A program made the translations under genes and the position numbers. Positions 30,410 to 38,350 of a DNA stretch of 64,000 nucleotides are shown piece after piece. Origin of the DNA: Solibacillus cecembensis. Its GTDB lineage: Bacteria > Bacillota > Bacilli > Bacillales_A > Planococcaceae. The notes beneath the pieces were generated by a model. It did not search any database. It was not told the DNA's origin and saw only the letters and a program-made list of their open reading frames with translations. The stretch is taken from NCBI RefSeq assembly GCF_001439635.1, contig NZ_LMBZ01000011.1, forward strand, positions 62,207 through 126,206, written 5' to 3'. Numbering within the stretch: the first letter of the stretch is position 1; the number at the start of each line of letters is the position of its first letter.

Positions 30410-31297
30410 TTACCAGCCGCGGTCCTGCATTCGCTCATGTTGTGCTAAACCCCGAATGTCAATTCCTTTCATCGGTGATCCGATTCCACGTGAAACATTA
30501 TTTATTAATTCATAATCTTGATAATTGGTTGTCGCTTGAACGATAGCAGTGGCAAACTTTTCTGGGTTTTCTGCTTTAAAAATACCCGAACCAACGAATA
30601 CACCATCCGCTCCTAATTCCATCATCAATGCTGCATCTGCAGGTGTTGATACACCACCAGCTGCAAAGTTCGAAACGGGTAGACGACCTGCTTGTTTAAT
30701 CGCTAGTAATACTTCATACGGTGCACCTAAATTTTTTGCCTCTGTCATTAGTTCATCATCATTCATCGCAACAACGGCACGAACTTGTGCATTTACTTTT
30801 CGCATATGGCGCACTGCTTCGACGATATTCCCTGTACCTGGCTCACCTTTTGTTCGTAGCATTGCTGCACCTTCACCAATTCGGCGTGCTGCCTCGCCTA
30901 AATCACGACAGCCACATACAAATGGTACTGTATATTTACTCTTTAATAAATGATACTCCTCATCAGCAGGTGTTAATACTTCACTTTCATCGATAAAGTC
31001 AACACCCATTGCCTCCAACATACGTGCTTCAACGATATGACCAATACGCGCTTTTGCCATTACCGGAATAGATACTGCACGCATTACTTCTTCCATAATA
31101 CGAGGATCTGCCATGCGAGCTACCCCACCAGCTGCACGAATGTCAGATGGCACACGTTCTAATGCCATAACAGCGACTGCCCCTGCTGCTTCAGCAATTT
31201 TCGCTTGCTCTGCGTTCATTACATCCATAATGACACCACCATTTTGGATAAGTGACATCCCTTTTCTTACTACATCTGACCCTAATGAAATTTTCAT
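30410..31297 (-). CDS. pdxS: Pyridoxal 5'-phosphate synthase lyase subunit PdxS
   Basis: Builds pyridoxal phosphate from ribose 5-phosphate, glyceraldehyde 3-phosphate and ammonia supplied by PdxT. The (beta/alpha)8 protein of 295 aa has [36 protein letters not shown] and [22 protein letters not shown], all diagnostic. The ATG follows AAGGAGATG. The usual downstream partner pdxT is missing: the next gene on the strand is an rRNA methyltransferase, after a microsatellite and a terminator. Confidence 0.97.
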   Translation of the reverse strand: MKISLGSDVVRKGMSLIQNGGVIMDVMNAEQAKIAEAAGAVAVMALERVPSDIRAAGGVARMADPRIMEEVMRAVSIPVMAKARIGHIVEARMLEAMGVDFIDESEVLTPADEEYHLLKSKYTVPFVCGCRDLGEAARRIGEGAAMLRTKGEPGTGNIVEAVRHMRKVNAQVRAVVAMNDDELMTEAKNLGAPYEVLLAIKQAGRLPVSNFAAGGVSTPADAALMMELGADGVFVGSGIFKAENPEKFATAIVQATTNYQDYELINNVSRGIGSPMKGIDIRGLAQHERMQDRGW

Positions 31298-31419
31298 TTC
31301 TCAACATCTCCTTGTGGTTAGTATAGTTTTAGTATAGCTATATTTAACCCTTAATAAATAGCCAATTTACATAAAAATGGAAGGGTCAGATTTTTCAGTT
31401 ATATCATTTCAACCATTGT

Positions 31420-31475
31420 TGAGAAGTTAAACCCCCAGCAGATATCTTATGCAGTGCGGGTACACGATGAGTATT
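31420..31475 (+). repeat. Possible decayed copy of the dispersed palindromic repeat
   Basis: ACCCCCAGCAGATATC resembles ACCCCAGCGGATGTC at the head of the repeat copies at 37227 and 41025. The palindromic core is not preserved, so the assignment is weak. Confidence 0.3.
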
Positions 31476-31495
31476 CATATAATATGGGATGAATT

Positions 31496-31540
31496 AAAAA
31501 AGCCCGAAAGCCTAAAATGAAAATTAGTTTTCGAGCAACT
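31496..31540 (-). terminator. Terminator after the GNAT gene
   Basis: GCTCGAAAACTAA and TTTAGGCTTTCGGGC pair with small bulges on the minus strand, followed by TTTTTT. Confidence 0.75.
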
Positions 31541-31558
31541 TTTATTGAATTAGAAACT

Positions 31559-32119
31559 TTACTTATTATTTGCCATTTCAAAATCTCGTTTTAGCAACGA
31601 ATACATATATAGATCATCATATTTGCCACAAGTATATTCGTAACTTCTTAACAAGCCTTCCCTTACAAATCCGTGTCTTTCTACTAGCATTTGAGATGCG
31701 GTATTTGCTGGTTCAATTAGTGCTTGTATTCTTTGTAGCTGTAATTGATTAAAACCATATGTAATAATTGGTTTTAGTGTTTCACTTGCGATCCCCTGAC
31801 CCCAATACGTTTGATTTAGTTCAAAACCAATATCAGCCCTCGCATGTTGCGCATCCACATTTAAAAAACCACAGCTTCCGATTACTTCTAGTTGACCCTT
31901 TACTGTAATTCCCCAACGAATGCCTGTTTTATTACTCAATATTGATTGGTACCATGAAATTTCATCTATCGCATCTTTTACAGTTTGAAAAGGTTCTAAT
32001 CCATAATATTTCATCACTTCTTTATCGGATAAATAGTTCAAAATACTTGGCGCGTCTTCTACAGTAATTCCCCTTAAAACTAAGCGCTCTGTTTCAAGCA
32101 ACGGAAATGTTTGTTCCAT
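31559..32119 (-). CDS. GNAT family N-acetyltransferase (RimJ-like)
   Basis: Transfers an acetyl group from acetyl-CoA to an amine, probably a protein N-terminus or a small molecule. The opening LETERLVLRGITVEDA and the acetyl-CoA loop QTYWGQGIASETLKPII, followed by ANTASQMLVERHGF, are typical of the RimJ/RimL subgroup. The ATG at 32119 lies nine bases after AAGGG, giving 186 aa. The substrate is unknown. Confidence 0.88.
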   Translation of the reverse strand: MEQTFPLLETERLVLRGITVEDAPSILNYLSDKEVMKYYGLEPFQTVKDAIDEISWYQSILSNKTGIRWGITVKGQLEVIGSCGFLNVDAQHARADIGFELNQTYWGQGIASETLKPIITYGFNQLQLQRIQALIEPANTASQMLVERHGFVREGLLRSYEYTCGKYDDLYMYSLLKRDFEMANNK

Positions 32120-32170
32120 TCGTATCAACCCTTTTTAAGTAATATTTTACCACACCCGTTTTATTTACGA

Positions 32171-33883
32171 TTAATGAATCATCAGTTGAATTAGTTGCTG
32201 ATAATAGGCATGTTTTTGAAGCAATTCACTATGTGTACCTGCACCAGTCACTCGTCCGTCTTCAAATACTAAAATTTGATCGGCATGTGTAATTGTAGAC
32301 AAGCGGTGAGCAATAATTACCGTTGTACGCCCTTTCATCACTTGTTCTAGCGCTTTTTGTACTTCACGTTCTGCATCATTATCTAAATTTGATGTTGCTT
32401 CATCTAGTAATAAAATGGCTGGATTTCTTAACAATGCGCGGGCAATAGCAATCCGCTGACGTTGCCCACCGGATAATTTAATACCGCCTTCACCAACTTC
32501 TGTTGCTAATCCCTGTTCCAGCTCGTTCACAAAATCCCATGCATTTGCATTCTTTAGCGCTTCCTCAATCTCCCCTTCTGAAACTTGCCCACTGCCATAC
32601 GTTACATTGTCACGAATCGTCCCATTCATCAAAGGAGATTCCTGTGTTACATAGCCAAACAATCCACGCCATTTTGCTAAATCCATTTGATCAATTGGTT
32701 GCTGACCAAATCGAATTTCTCCACCTGTCGTATCATAAAAGCGCTCCATTAATGAAAACATCGTCGTTTTTCCGCCACCACTTGCACTAACAAAAGCCGT
32801 CGTTTTACCCATTGGAATTTCAAATGATACTTCCTCAAGGAGCGGCTTCTCATTGTATCCAAAAGCAACACGGTCAAATACGATCGATTCATTATTTTGT
32901 ACCACGACAGCATTACCACCTGTCTCAATCGGTTGCTGCAAAATCTCCTGCACACGCTCCGTTGCACCCATGGCCTTTTGTAAGGCTGTAAAAAATGTTG
33001 CCATTTGTGTAAACGGAATAATAATTTGCACGAGGTAAATCATAATTGCGACAAGTTCACCAGCTGAAATCGCGCCCGTCGATACTTTTGCACCACCATA
33101 ACCAAATAATAAAATTAACACCACCATCATAATAAGCGTCATTATTGGTGATAACACAGCCATAATACGCGCTTCCTTCAATCCAAATAAATAAAGCTTT
33201 TGAATTCTTTGTTCGCCATTTTGTTGCTCAAAGCTTTCTGTTTGTGCAGTTTTTACAAGACGAATATTCGTTAACACACGCCCTAAATGCCCGCTAAACT
33301 TTGCCAATTCATCTTGATTCGCCTTTGCAATTTTATTCATGCGTTGACCAAGTGGTAATGATACACCAATTGCTAATGGCACTGCTATTAACATAAGTAA
33401 CGTCATCTTCCAATCAATCCAAATTAAGATCGCAACTGCACCGACAATCGCAAATAAGCCTGAAACAAAACTAATAAAATGATCTGTTATAAGCGCTTTA
33501 ATGACATTCGTATCTTGCGTAATACGGCTCATCGTTTCGCCCGATTCATGTGCATCAAAGTAAGGTACATTTAAACGTAACACATGCCCCCACACCGTAC
33601 TACGTAAATTCGCAACAATACGCTCGCCCAATTTGCGCATCATATAAAACGTAACACCACCAAGTACCGCTTGAAAAATAAGAAATACACCAACGAGCAA
33701 AATAGCTTGCAATGAAAAACCGATAGTTGAAAAGTCATTAATCATGCGCATTGTAATGAGTGGTACACCGAGCCCGATTAATGTTTCAAAAATGCTTAAT
33801 AGCAGCGTCCCAATCATAAGCCTTTTCGAAAGCTTACTATTATGCACAAGCTGCCAAATTCCCTTGTAAGAACTATTCATCAT
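32171..33883 (-). CDS. Multidrug-type ABC exporter (half transporter, BmrA-like)
   Basis: Homodimeric exporter with an N-terminal six-helix membrane domain and a C-terminal ATPase domain. The ATPase has a Walker A (SASGGGKTT), the signature LSGGQRQRIAIARAL and Walker B ILLLDEATSNLD. The membrane part carries the coupling motif YFDAHESGETMSRITQDTN. The gene overlaps the end of the MerR-family regulator gene, and its SD (GGGGG) lies within it, so regulator and pump are made from one transcript. Drug export is inferred from the pairing; a lipid or peptide substrate is possible. Confidence 0.9.
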   Translation of the reverse strand: MMNSSYKGIWQLVHNSKLSKRLMIGTLLLSIFETLIGLGVPLITMRMINDFSTIGFSLQAILLVGVFLIFQAVLGGVTFYMMRKLGERIVANLRSTVWGHVLRLNVPYFDAHESGETMSRITQDTNVIKALITDHFISFVSGLFAIVGAVAILIWIDWKMTLLMLIAVPLAIGVSLPLGQRMNKIAKANQDELAKFSGHLGRVLTNIRLVKTAQTESFEQQNGEQRIQKLYLFGLKEARIMAVLSPIMTLIMMVVLILLFGYGGAKVSTGAISAGELVAIMIYLVQIIIPFTQMATFFTALQKAMGATERVQEILQQPIETGGNAVVVQNNESIVFDRVAFGYNEKPLLEEVSFEIPMGKTTAFVSASGGGKTTMFSLMERFYDTTGGEIRFGQQPIDQMDLAKWRGLFGYVTQESPLMNGTIRDNVTYGSGQVSEGEIEEALKNANAWDFVNELEQGLATEVGEGGIKLSGGQRQRIAIARALLRNPAILLLDEATSNLDNDAEREVQKALEQVMKGRTTVIIAHRLSTITHADQILVFEDGRVTGAGTHSELLQKHAYYQQLIQLMIH

Positions 33884-34613
33884 CGTAACCCCCATATAAT
33901 CCTAAACGCTCTGCCTGTTCTAGAAACCACTCCTCTTCATCTTGGGAAAATGGTGAAGGGAATAGCCACTCATCCATTTGTGTAAGATCACTATCCTTTA
34001 ATGCTTCTGCAATTTCCATAGCTATTTCCTGAGGAATAATCATGGAATACTGTTCAATTAAAGACTGTAAATACTTATCTGGAACTGGCTCTATATAGGC
34101 TTGTTTTAGTTGATGTGTTAGCTGAATATATTGGTGATTCATCTCAATTAAATTCATTCCAAAATAATCATAAATTTTATCAACAAGCGCTTCCGGTAAA
34201 TAAGATCGTAAATATTCCTTCTGCTCCTCTTCCTTCAGCAAATTATGAATGACTGACAAAAATAAAGTTGGCTCAATCGTCTCACTGCGCTCACCAATTG
34301 CAATGGCCTGATCTAAATATCCAATGACATTATCAAGTTGCTTTCTCTTTTTCTCTAACTGATTCCGCTGAAACTGTAACGATTCAATTAACCGGATTTC
34401 TCCTTTTGAAAATAACACCTCTATATCTTCAAGCGAATAATCCAAATACTTTAACGTCATTATTTTTTGTACTCGTACAATGCTTTCATCGTTATAAAAA
34501 CGGTGTCCTGCTTCGGATATATGACAAGGTTCAAGTAGTCCCTTATCCGAGTAAAATCGTAATGCCCTCACTGTTAATCCTGTTTTTTTCGCAAATTGCC
34601 CAATCGAATACAT
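33873..34613 (-). CDS. MerR family transcriptional regulator
   Basis: Winged-helix DNA-binding domain at the N-terminus (YSIGQFAKKTGLTVRALRFY, then LLEPCHISEAGHRFY), a coiled coil around residues 80-115 and an effector-binding C-terminal part of about 130 residues. The ATG at 34611-34613 follows GGGAG by eight bases, giving 246 aa. Its own promoter has the 19-bp spacer that MerR proteins distort. It is coupled to the ABC exporter, so it probably induces the pump in response to a ligand. Confidence 0.9.
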   Translation of the reverse strand: MYSIGQFAKKTGLTVRALRFYSDKGLLEPCHISEAGHRFYNDESIVRVQKIMTLKYLDYSLEDIEVLFSKGEIRLIESLQFQRNQLEKKRKQLDNVIGYLDQAIAIGERSETIEPTLFLSVIHNLLKEEEQKEYLRSYLPEALVDKIYDYFGMNLIEMNHQYIQLTHQLKQAYIEPVPDKYLQSLIEQYSMIIPQEIAMEIAEALKDSDLTQMDEWLFPSPFSQDEEEWFLEQAERLGLYGGYDDE

Positions 34614-34634
34614 AAAATCCACTCCCTTTGCTCC

Positions 34635-34665
34635 ATTATAAAATCTTACGTTACGTTAGATGCAA
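34635..34665 (-). promoter_or_regulatory. MerR-type promoter with 19-bp spacer and inverted repeat
   Basis: TTGCAT (34660-34665) and TATAAT (34635-34640) are separated by 19 bases instead of 17. The spacer contains CTAACGT-A-ACGTAAG, a near-perfect inverted repeat. This is the classical layout of promoters activated by MerR regulators, and the gene downstream encodes one. Confidence 0.85.
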
Positions 34666-34675
34666 GTGGAAAGAA

Positions 34676-34717
34676 AAATCCCACTGAAAAGTAAATATCC
34701 ACTTTTCAATGGGATTT
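34676..34717 (-). terminator. Terminator after the WYL regulator gene
   Basis: AAATCCCATTGAAAAGT and ACTTTTCAGTGGGATTT pair over 17 positions (one wobble) on the minus strand, followed by TTTC. Confidence 0.8.
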
Positions 34718-34824
34718 TGAAGTTATTGTTTAAGTTAGATTATTTATTTCCATCATATAATGCCCTATACACCAATTAAACAAATGGAAAAATTTAGAGC
34801 CTTAAAAGTTTTAACTAACGCCAA

Positions 34825-35787
34825 TTATGGACAGTATAAACATAGTCTTTCTTGTAAACCTGTTAAAATATCTGCTGGCATTTCCTTGATATTAATATCC
34901 CCACCCAAAAAGAGCAGCCAATTTATTATGTCCGTCAATTCCTCTGAATTATTTACATTAATAAAAGTTTTTACAATGGCTGTCGCTTGATAAGGGTTCG
35001 TATAGGAAATTGAAATATTCAGAGGGTGGTATTTTTTGAACTGGGCAATTGCCTTTGGACCGAGTTCAAGGACAAGATTAATTACTTCTTCCTGATTAGT
35101 TAGCTTTTCTAAAATCTTTTTCTTACTTATTCTTTTTTTCGTAGCGTATGGTTTAACATTGGTCAAATTGTCGACGAGGAAAATCCTTCTACTTTCATCG
35201 TTTAAGTTAAAGCCTTCAATGAACCAAACGCCTTTCTCATGATAGAGATACAAAAGATATATTGGATACGATTTGATTGCCCTATTCTCTTCAATAGTAA
35301 TCAATAAATAACTATCCAAAAGGAGGATTTGAATAAGTTTTTCCAACATTGGATGTGGCAAGTCGGATAGCTCCAGCAGATCGGGATTAATAGGGTTCGT
35401 TCCTTCAAAAAGCAAGATTTTATTTAACAGGACAAGATCATCTTGCTGGTTTTCTGAAATGAGACCTAGTAACTTTTCAGCTAAAGATTGACGACTTTTT
35501 AAATATGGAAGTTGTTGATTTCTTGTGGCCATAAAGGCAATAAAAAGGGCTTTAATCTCATTGTCTGTAAAACGAACAGTTGGCAGGACAGAGTTGTTCA
35601 TGACAAAATAACCGCCATCCCTTCCAACTTCAGCGACAAGTGGCATTCCCATAGCTTCAATTTCTCGAATATCTCGAATAGCTGTCGAACGAGAAATGTT
35701 AAAGTCCCGCATGATTTCAGAAATTGTAAAGTGGGCGCGGTTGTTGATATACCGCATGATCGTATTAATTCGTTCAACTTTTTTCAT
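34825..35787 (-). CDS. HTH/WYL domain transcriptional regulator (YafY-like)
   Basis: A 320-aa regulator. An N-terminal helix-turn-helix (ISEIMRDFNISRSTAIRDIREIE) and a glycine-rich wing (EVGRDGGYFV) are followed by a WYL-type ligand domain (WFIEGFNLNDESRRIFLVDNLTNV region) and a C-terminal extension. It is transcribed divergently from the GyrI-like gene, which is a common arrangement for regulators of this group and their small target proteins. Confidence 0.88.
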   Translation of the reverse strand: MKKVERINTIMRYINNRAHFTISEIMRDFNISRSTAIRDIREIEAMGMPLVAEVGRDGGYFVMNNSVLPTVRFTDNEIKALFIAFMATRNQQLPYLKSRQSLAEKLLGLISENQQDDLVLLNKILLFEGTNPINPDLLELSDLPHPMLEKLIQILLLDSYLLITIEENRAIKSYPIYLLYLYHEKGVWFIEGFNLNDESRRIFLVDNLTNVKPYATKKRISKKKILEKLTNQEEVINLVLELGPKAIAQFKKYHPLNISISYTNPYQATAIVKTFINVNNSEELTDIINWLLFLGGDINIKEMPADILTGLQERLCLYCP

Positions 35788-35897
35788 CTTAGTCTCCTAA
35801 ACGGTATCATTTTTTGACATGATTTAAAGTTATTATAAACTTATCAAGTGAAAAGAAAAATCATTTGAATAATTTAACAAAGAGGATGGTTTTGAAT

Positions 35898-36377
35898 ATG
35901 GCAAATTATACGTTAGAAAAGAAAGACGGCTTTACAGTTTTAGGTATTGGGGTTGAACTGAAGAGTGATTACACAGACTTTGCTGGCATAAACAAAGAAA
36001 AAAATGATTTTTGGTCAGCGATTGCACAAGATGGACGACTAGATGCTTTAAAAGCAATTGCAACAAATAACTATATTTTTTCCGTGAATGAAGCCGTTAA
36101 TAATAAAATGATGCATTATGCTGGGGTTATGGCTGAATCATCTATACAAGAAGTGTCAAGAATTATTGAATTTCCTACGGGCGAATACCTCGTTGTTAAA
36201 GGGGAAGCGAAAACTGCTACTGAATTGAGTAATACACTTACTGGTCTTGCTTTCGGTAAAGCTTTACCAGAAGTAAAGGACTTCGCCTATGTTGGTGGGC
36301 CAAATACAGTAGTTGAAATGGGGCAGCGAGACGGCTTAGTATTTGGTGAAATGTGGATTCCTGTTATTAAAAAGTAA
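35898..36377 (+). CDS. GyrI-like small-molecule binding protein
   Basis: A 159-aa stand-alone effector-binding domain of the AraC/GyrI type: MANYTLEKKDGFTVLGIGVEL opens the fold and FPTGEYLVVKGEAKTATELS corresponds to the conserved second half; a C-terminal Glu in FGEMWIPV fits the usual ligand-binding position. The ATG at 35898 follows AGAGGATGG; the upstream extension is not conserved. Divergent from the WYL regulator, which probably controls it. Ligand unknown. Confidence 0.85.
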   Translation: MANYTLEKKDGFTVLGIGVELKSDYTDFAGINKEKNDFWSAIAQDGRLDALKAIATNNYIFSVNEAVNNKMMHYAGVMAESSIQEVSRIIEFPTGEYLVVKGEAKTATELSNTLTGLAFGKALPEVKDFAYVGGPNTVVEMGQRDGLVFGEMWIPVIKK

Positions 36378-36430
36378 CTGGAAAAAGGCTCTCTTTTATC
36401 CGTTTTCTTTCTTCATTTAGCTTTCCAATT

Positions 36431-36475
36431 AAAAGAACAGCATCTCATCAAAGTTAAAGATGCTGTTCTTTTTCC
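36431..36475 (+). terminator. Terminator between the GyrI-like and HEAT-repeat genes
   Basis: AAGAACAGCATCT and AGATGCTGTTCTT form a 13-bp stem followed by TTTT on the plus strand; the A-rich left flank makes it weakly bidirectional. Confidence 0.85.
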
Positions 36476-36487
36476 CTTGAAATTTTA

Positions 36488-37138
36488 TTAATCTACCTCA
36501 AGTATTTTATATACCTTTTTGACTCTTTTTAATTGGGGTGCTGTAAGTTCAGTTTCTCTATTTTTTAACACAGCTAAAAATTGTTCTTTATTATCACCTG
36601 TTACGGCAATGATGGTACTTTCAGAATGCTGAGGAATTTCCTTTGATCTACATGTTGCTAAATGGGTGAGTAAGAACGGAAAAATCCGCTCATTGTTTTG
36701 TTTGTTTACGGATGCTAACTTGCCTAGAGTTAAGACTCCTTTATCAACAGTAATAACTGAGCCGGTTTTCACTGTTGAAAATAAAAGTTCAATATGGTCC
36801 ATAATAGTCTCAGATGCTACTAGGGCAATGTTACATAATGCGGTCATCGCTCCCCAAACTAAACGATTATTACGACTTTTTAGAAGGTCTATGAAAATTA
36901 ACGCATACTCACTTATCAGTTCAGGTTTCATTTCTCCAATTTCATATGCTACTTTCATACAATCCTGCTGAATTCCTTTATCCTTATTAAATAAATTTTG
37001 AATTACTTCTTCAATACCTTCATAATCATTTTTGTTAACTAATTCATGTGCTACCTCAATATTCGGTTCTTCATCCCTACGATTAAGCTGTGTTGCTAAC
37101 TTGTTTATTATCGTTATAACAATCCCTCCTATACCCAT
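36488..37138 (-). CDS. HEAT/ARM-repeat protein, unknown function
   Basis: A 216-aa all-helical protein made of about five HEAT-like repeats (for example IGEMKPELISEYALIFIDLL and GAMTALCNIALVASETIMDH), so probably a protein-binding scaffold. The annotated ATG (37136-37138) has only a weak SD. A strong SD (AGGAGG) lies six codons inside the frame and is followed at the right distance by ATA, with no ATG, GTG or TTG; see findings. No functional partner is adjacent. Confidence 0.7.
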   Translation of the reverse strand: MGIGGIVITIINKLATQLNRRDEEPNIEVAHELVNKNDYEGIEEVIQNLFNKDKGIQQDCMKVAYEIGEMKPELISEYALIFIDLLKSRNNRLVWGAMTALCNIALVASETIMDHIELLFSTVKTGSVITVDKGVLTLGKLASVNKQNNERIFPFLLTHLATCRSKEIPQHSESTIIAVTGDNKEQFLAVLKNRETELTAPQLKRVKKVYKILEVD

Positions 37139-37226
37139 TTAATCTTTCAATTTTACTTAATAATTCTCCTTTATTATTTAAAGTAAACTTAATAATATTT
37201 CATTTAACTTGATTCAATGGAGGTTC

Positions 37227-37291
37227 AGACCCCAGCGGATGTCACAGATTTTTTAGGGGTGTTTTTCGAGCGAGCTCGAAAAAATCTTCAC
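37227..37291 (+). repeat. Dispersed palindromic repeat, copy A
   Basis: The stretch runs from ACCCCAGCGGATGTCACAG through an A/G-rich spacer to the palindrome TTTTTCGAGC-GA-GCTCGAAAAA and AATCT. The same arrangement occurs in opposite orientation at 41025-41105. The palindrome has 10-bp arms. It does not overlap a gene. Confidence 0.85.
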
Positions 37292-37330
37292 TATCAATTA
37301 GATTTTATAAGTTATATTTAAAATTCTCCC

Positions 37331-37359
37331 TTGTTAAAGTTTTTCTAATATAGTATACT
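37331..37359 (+). promoter_or_regulatory. SigA-type promoter of the nucleosidase lipoprotein gene
   Basis: TTGTTA, 17 bases, TATACT. A small stem (GTTAAAC/GTTTAAC, 37382-37407) lies in the 5' untranslated region before the SD (GGAGG). Confidence 0.7.
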
Positions 37360-37435
37360 CCTAAATGCAAACTATCATAACGTTAAACCGGTTAATGTTC
37401 GTGTTTAACCAAATGTCGCGGAGGAAATAGAAATA

Positions 37436-38290
37436 ATGAACAAGAGTTTTAAGTTATTTACGAATATTGCTATCTTACTTTTATTGTTAGTCGGATGTTC
37501 AGCTAATGAAGAAAAGTCTACTGAACTAGACAAGCAACAGACAAAAGAACAACCAATTGCTGTTCAAGGAGCAATGGCAGTTGAAGTTTCAGAGTTTTTA
37601 AAAGCAATGGGTGATTATAAAGAGGAGAAACACGGTAATTTCTCATTTTATATAGGTGAAATTGAAGGTATTCCGGTTGTAGTATCTCAAACAGAAGTGG
37701 GAATGGTTAATGCAGCGGCATCAACTACTTTACTAATTGAAAAATATAATCCTAAAGTAGTAATCAATCAAGGTACAGCTGGTGGACATGATCCGGATAT
37801 TCACGTATTCGATACAGTAATTGCTACAGAAGTTATCAATATCGGAAGCTTCCGTTCTGAACGTATGGAAGATGGGCAAGGGATGAAACCAGAAAACTGG
37901 ATTCATATGGCAACAGAACTTAAAAATGAAAATGGAGAGACACAAAACTATTCTTCATTACCAAGTGATCCAAAACTTGTTGAAGCCGCTAAAAATGTAG
38001 CTGACAAATATAAACATGGAAACGTTGTAGAGGGAGTTATCGGAAGTGGTGACTGGTGGAATCGAGAAATTGACCGTATTCAGTGGTTCCACGAAAACTT
38101 TGGAACTAGCGGTGAAGAAATGGAAGCATTTGCTGTTGCTCAAGTTACTCATTTACTAGATGTTCCATTCCTTTCATTACGAACAATTTCTAACTCTGAA
38201 GTAACAGATGACAATATTGAAGACTTAGAAAAAGCTGGTCATTACGGGGCAGAATTTACAATCGATGTTGTAAAGGAAATTGCAAAGTAA
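37436..38290 (+). CDS. Secreted nucleoside phosphorylase/nucleosidase-like lipoprotein (MTAN fold)
   Basis: A 284-aa protein of the purine nucleoside phosphorylase/MTA-SAH nucleosidase family carrying a lipoprotein signal (lipobox LVGC, Cys21), so it should act outside the membrane. GAMAVEV (Glu50), the ribose-binding EEMEA (Glu230) and NQGTAGG are conserved. The catalytic Asp of MTA/SAH nucleosidases is replaced by Asn253 (RTISNSE instead of RAISD). It could salvage extracellular nucleosides; a 6-oxopurine preference, as in PNPs that use Asn there, is conjecture. Confidence 0.85.
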   Translation: MNKSFKLFTNIAILLLLLVGCSANEEKSTELDKQQTKEQPIAVQGAMAVEVSEFLKAMGDYKEEKHGNFSFYIGEIEGIPVVVSQTEVGMVNAAASTTLLIEKYNPKVVINQGTAGGHDPDIHVFDTVIATEVINIGSFRSERMEDGQGMKPENWIHMATELKNENGETQNYSSLPSDPKLVEAAKNVADKYKHGNVVEGVIGSGDWWNREIDRIQWFHENFGTSGEEMEAFAVAQVTHLLDVPFLSLRTISNSEVTDDNIEDLEKAGHYGAEFTIDVVKEIAK

Positions 38291-38307
38291 ATCTAAATTA
38301 AACAATA

Positions 38308-38346
38308 CTAAAAAGAGAGTGCCCCGTAAAAAATGGGCACTCTCTT
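38308..38346 (+). terminator. Bidirectional terminator between the nucleosidase and AGCS genes
   Basis: AGAGAGTGCCC and GGGCACTCTCT form an 11-bp stem. T runs follow on both strands, serving the two convergent genes. Confidence 0.9.
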
Positions 38347-38350
38347 TCAT

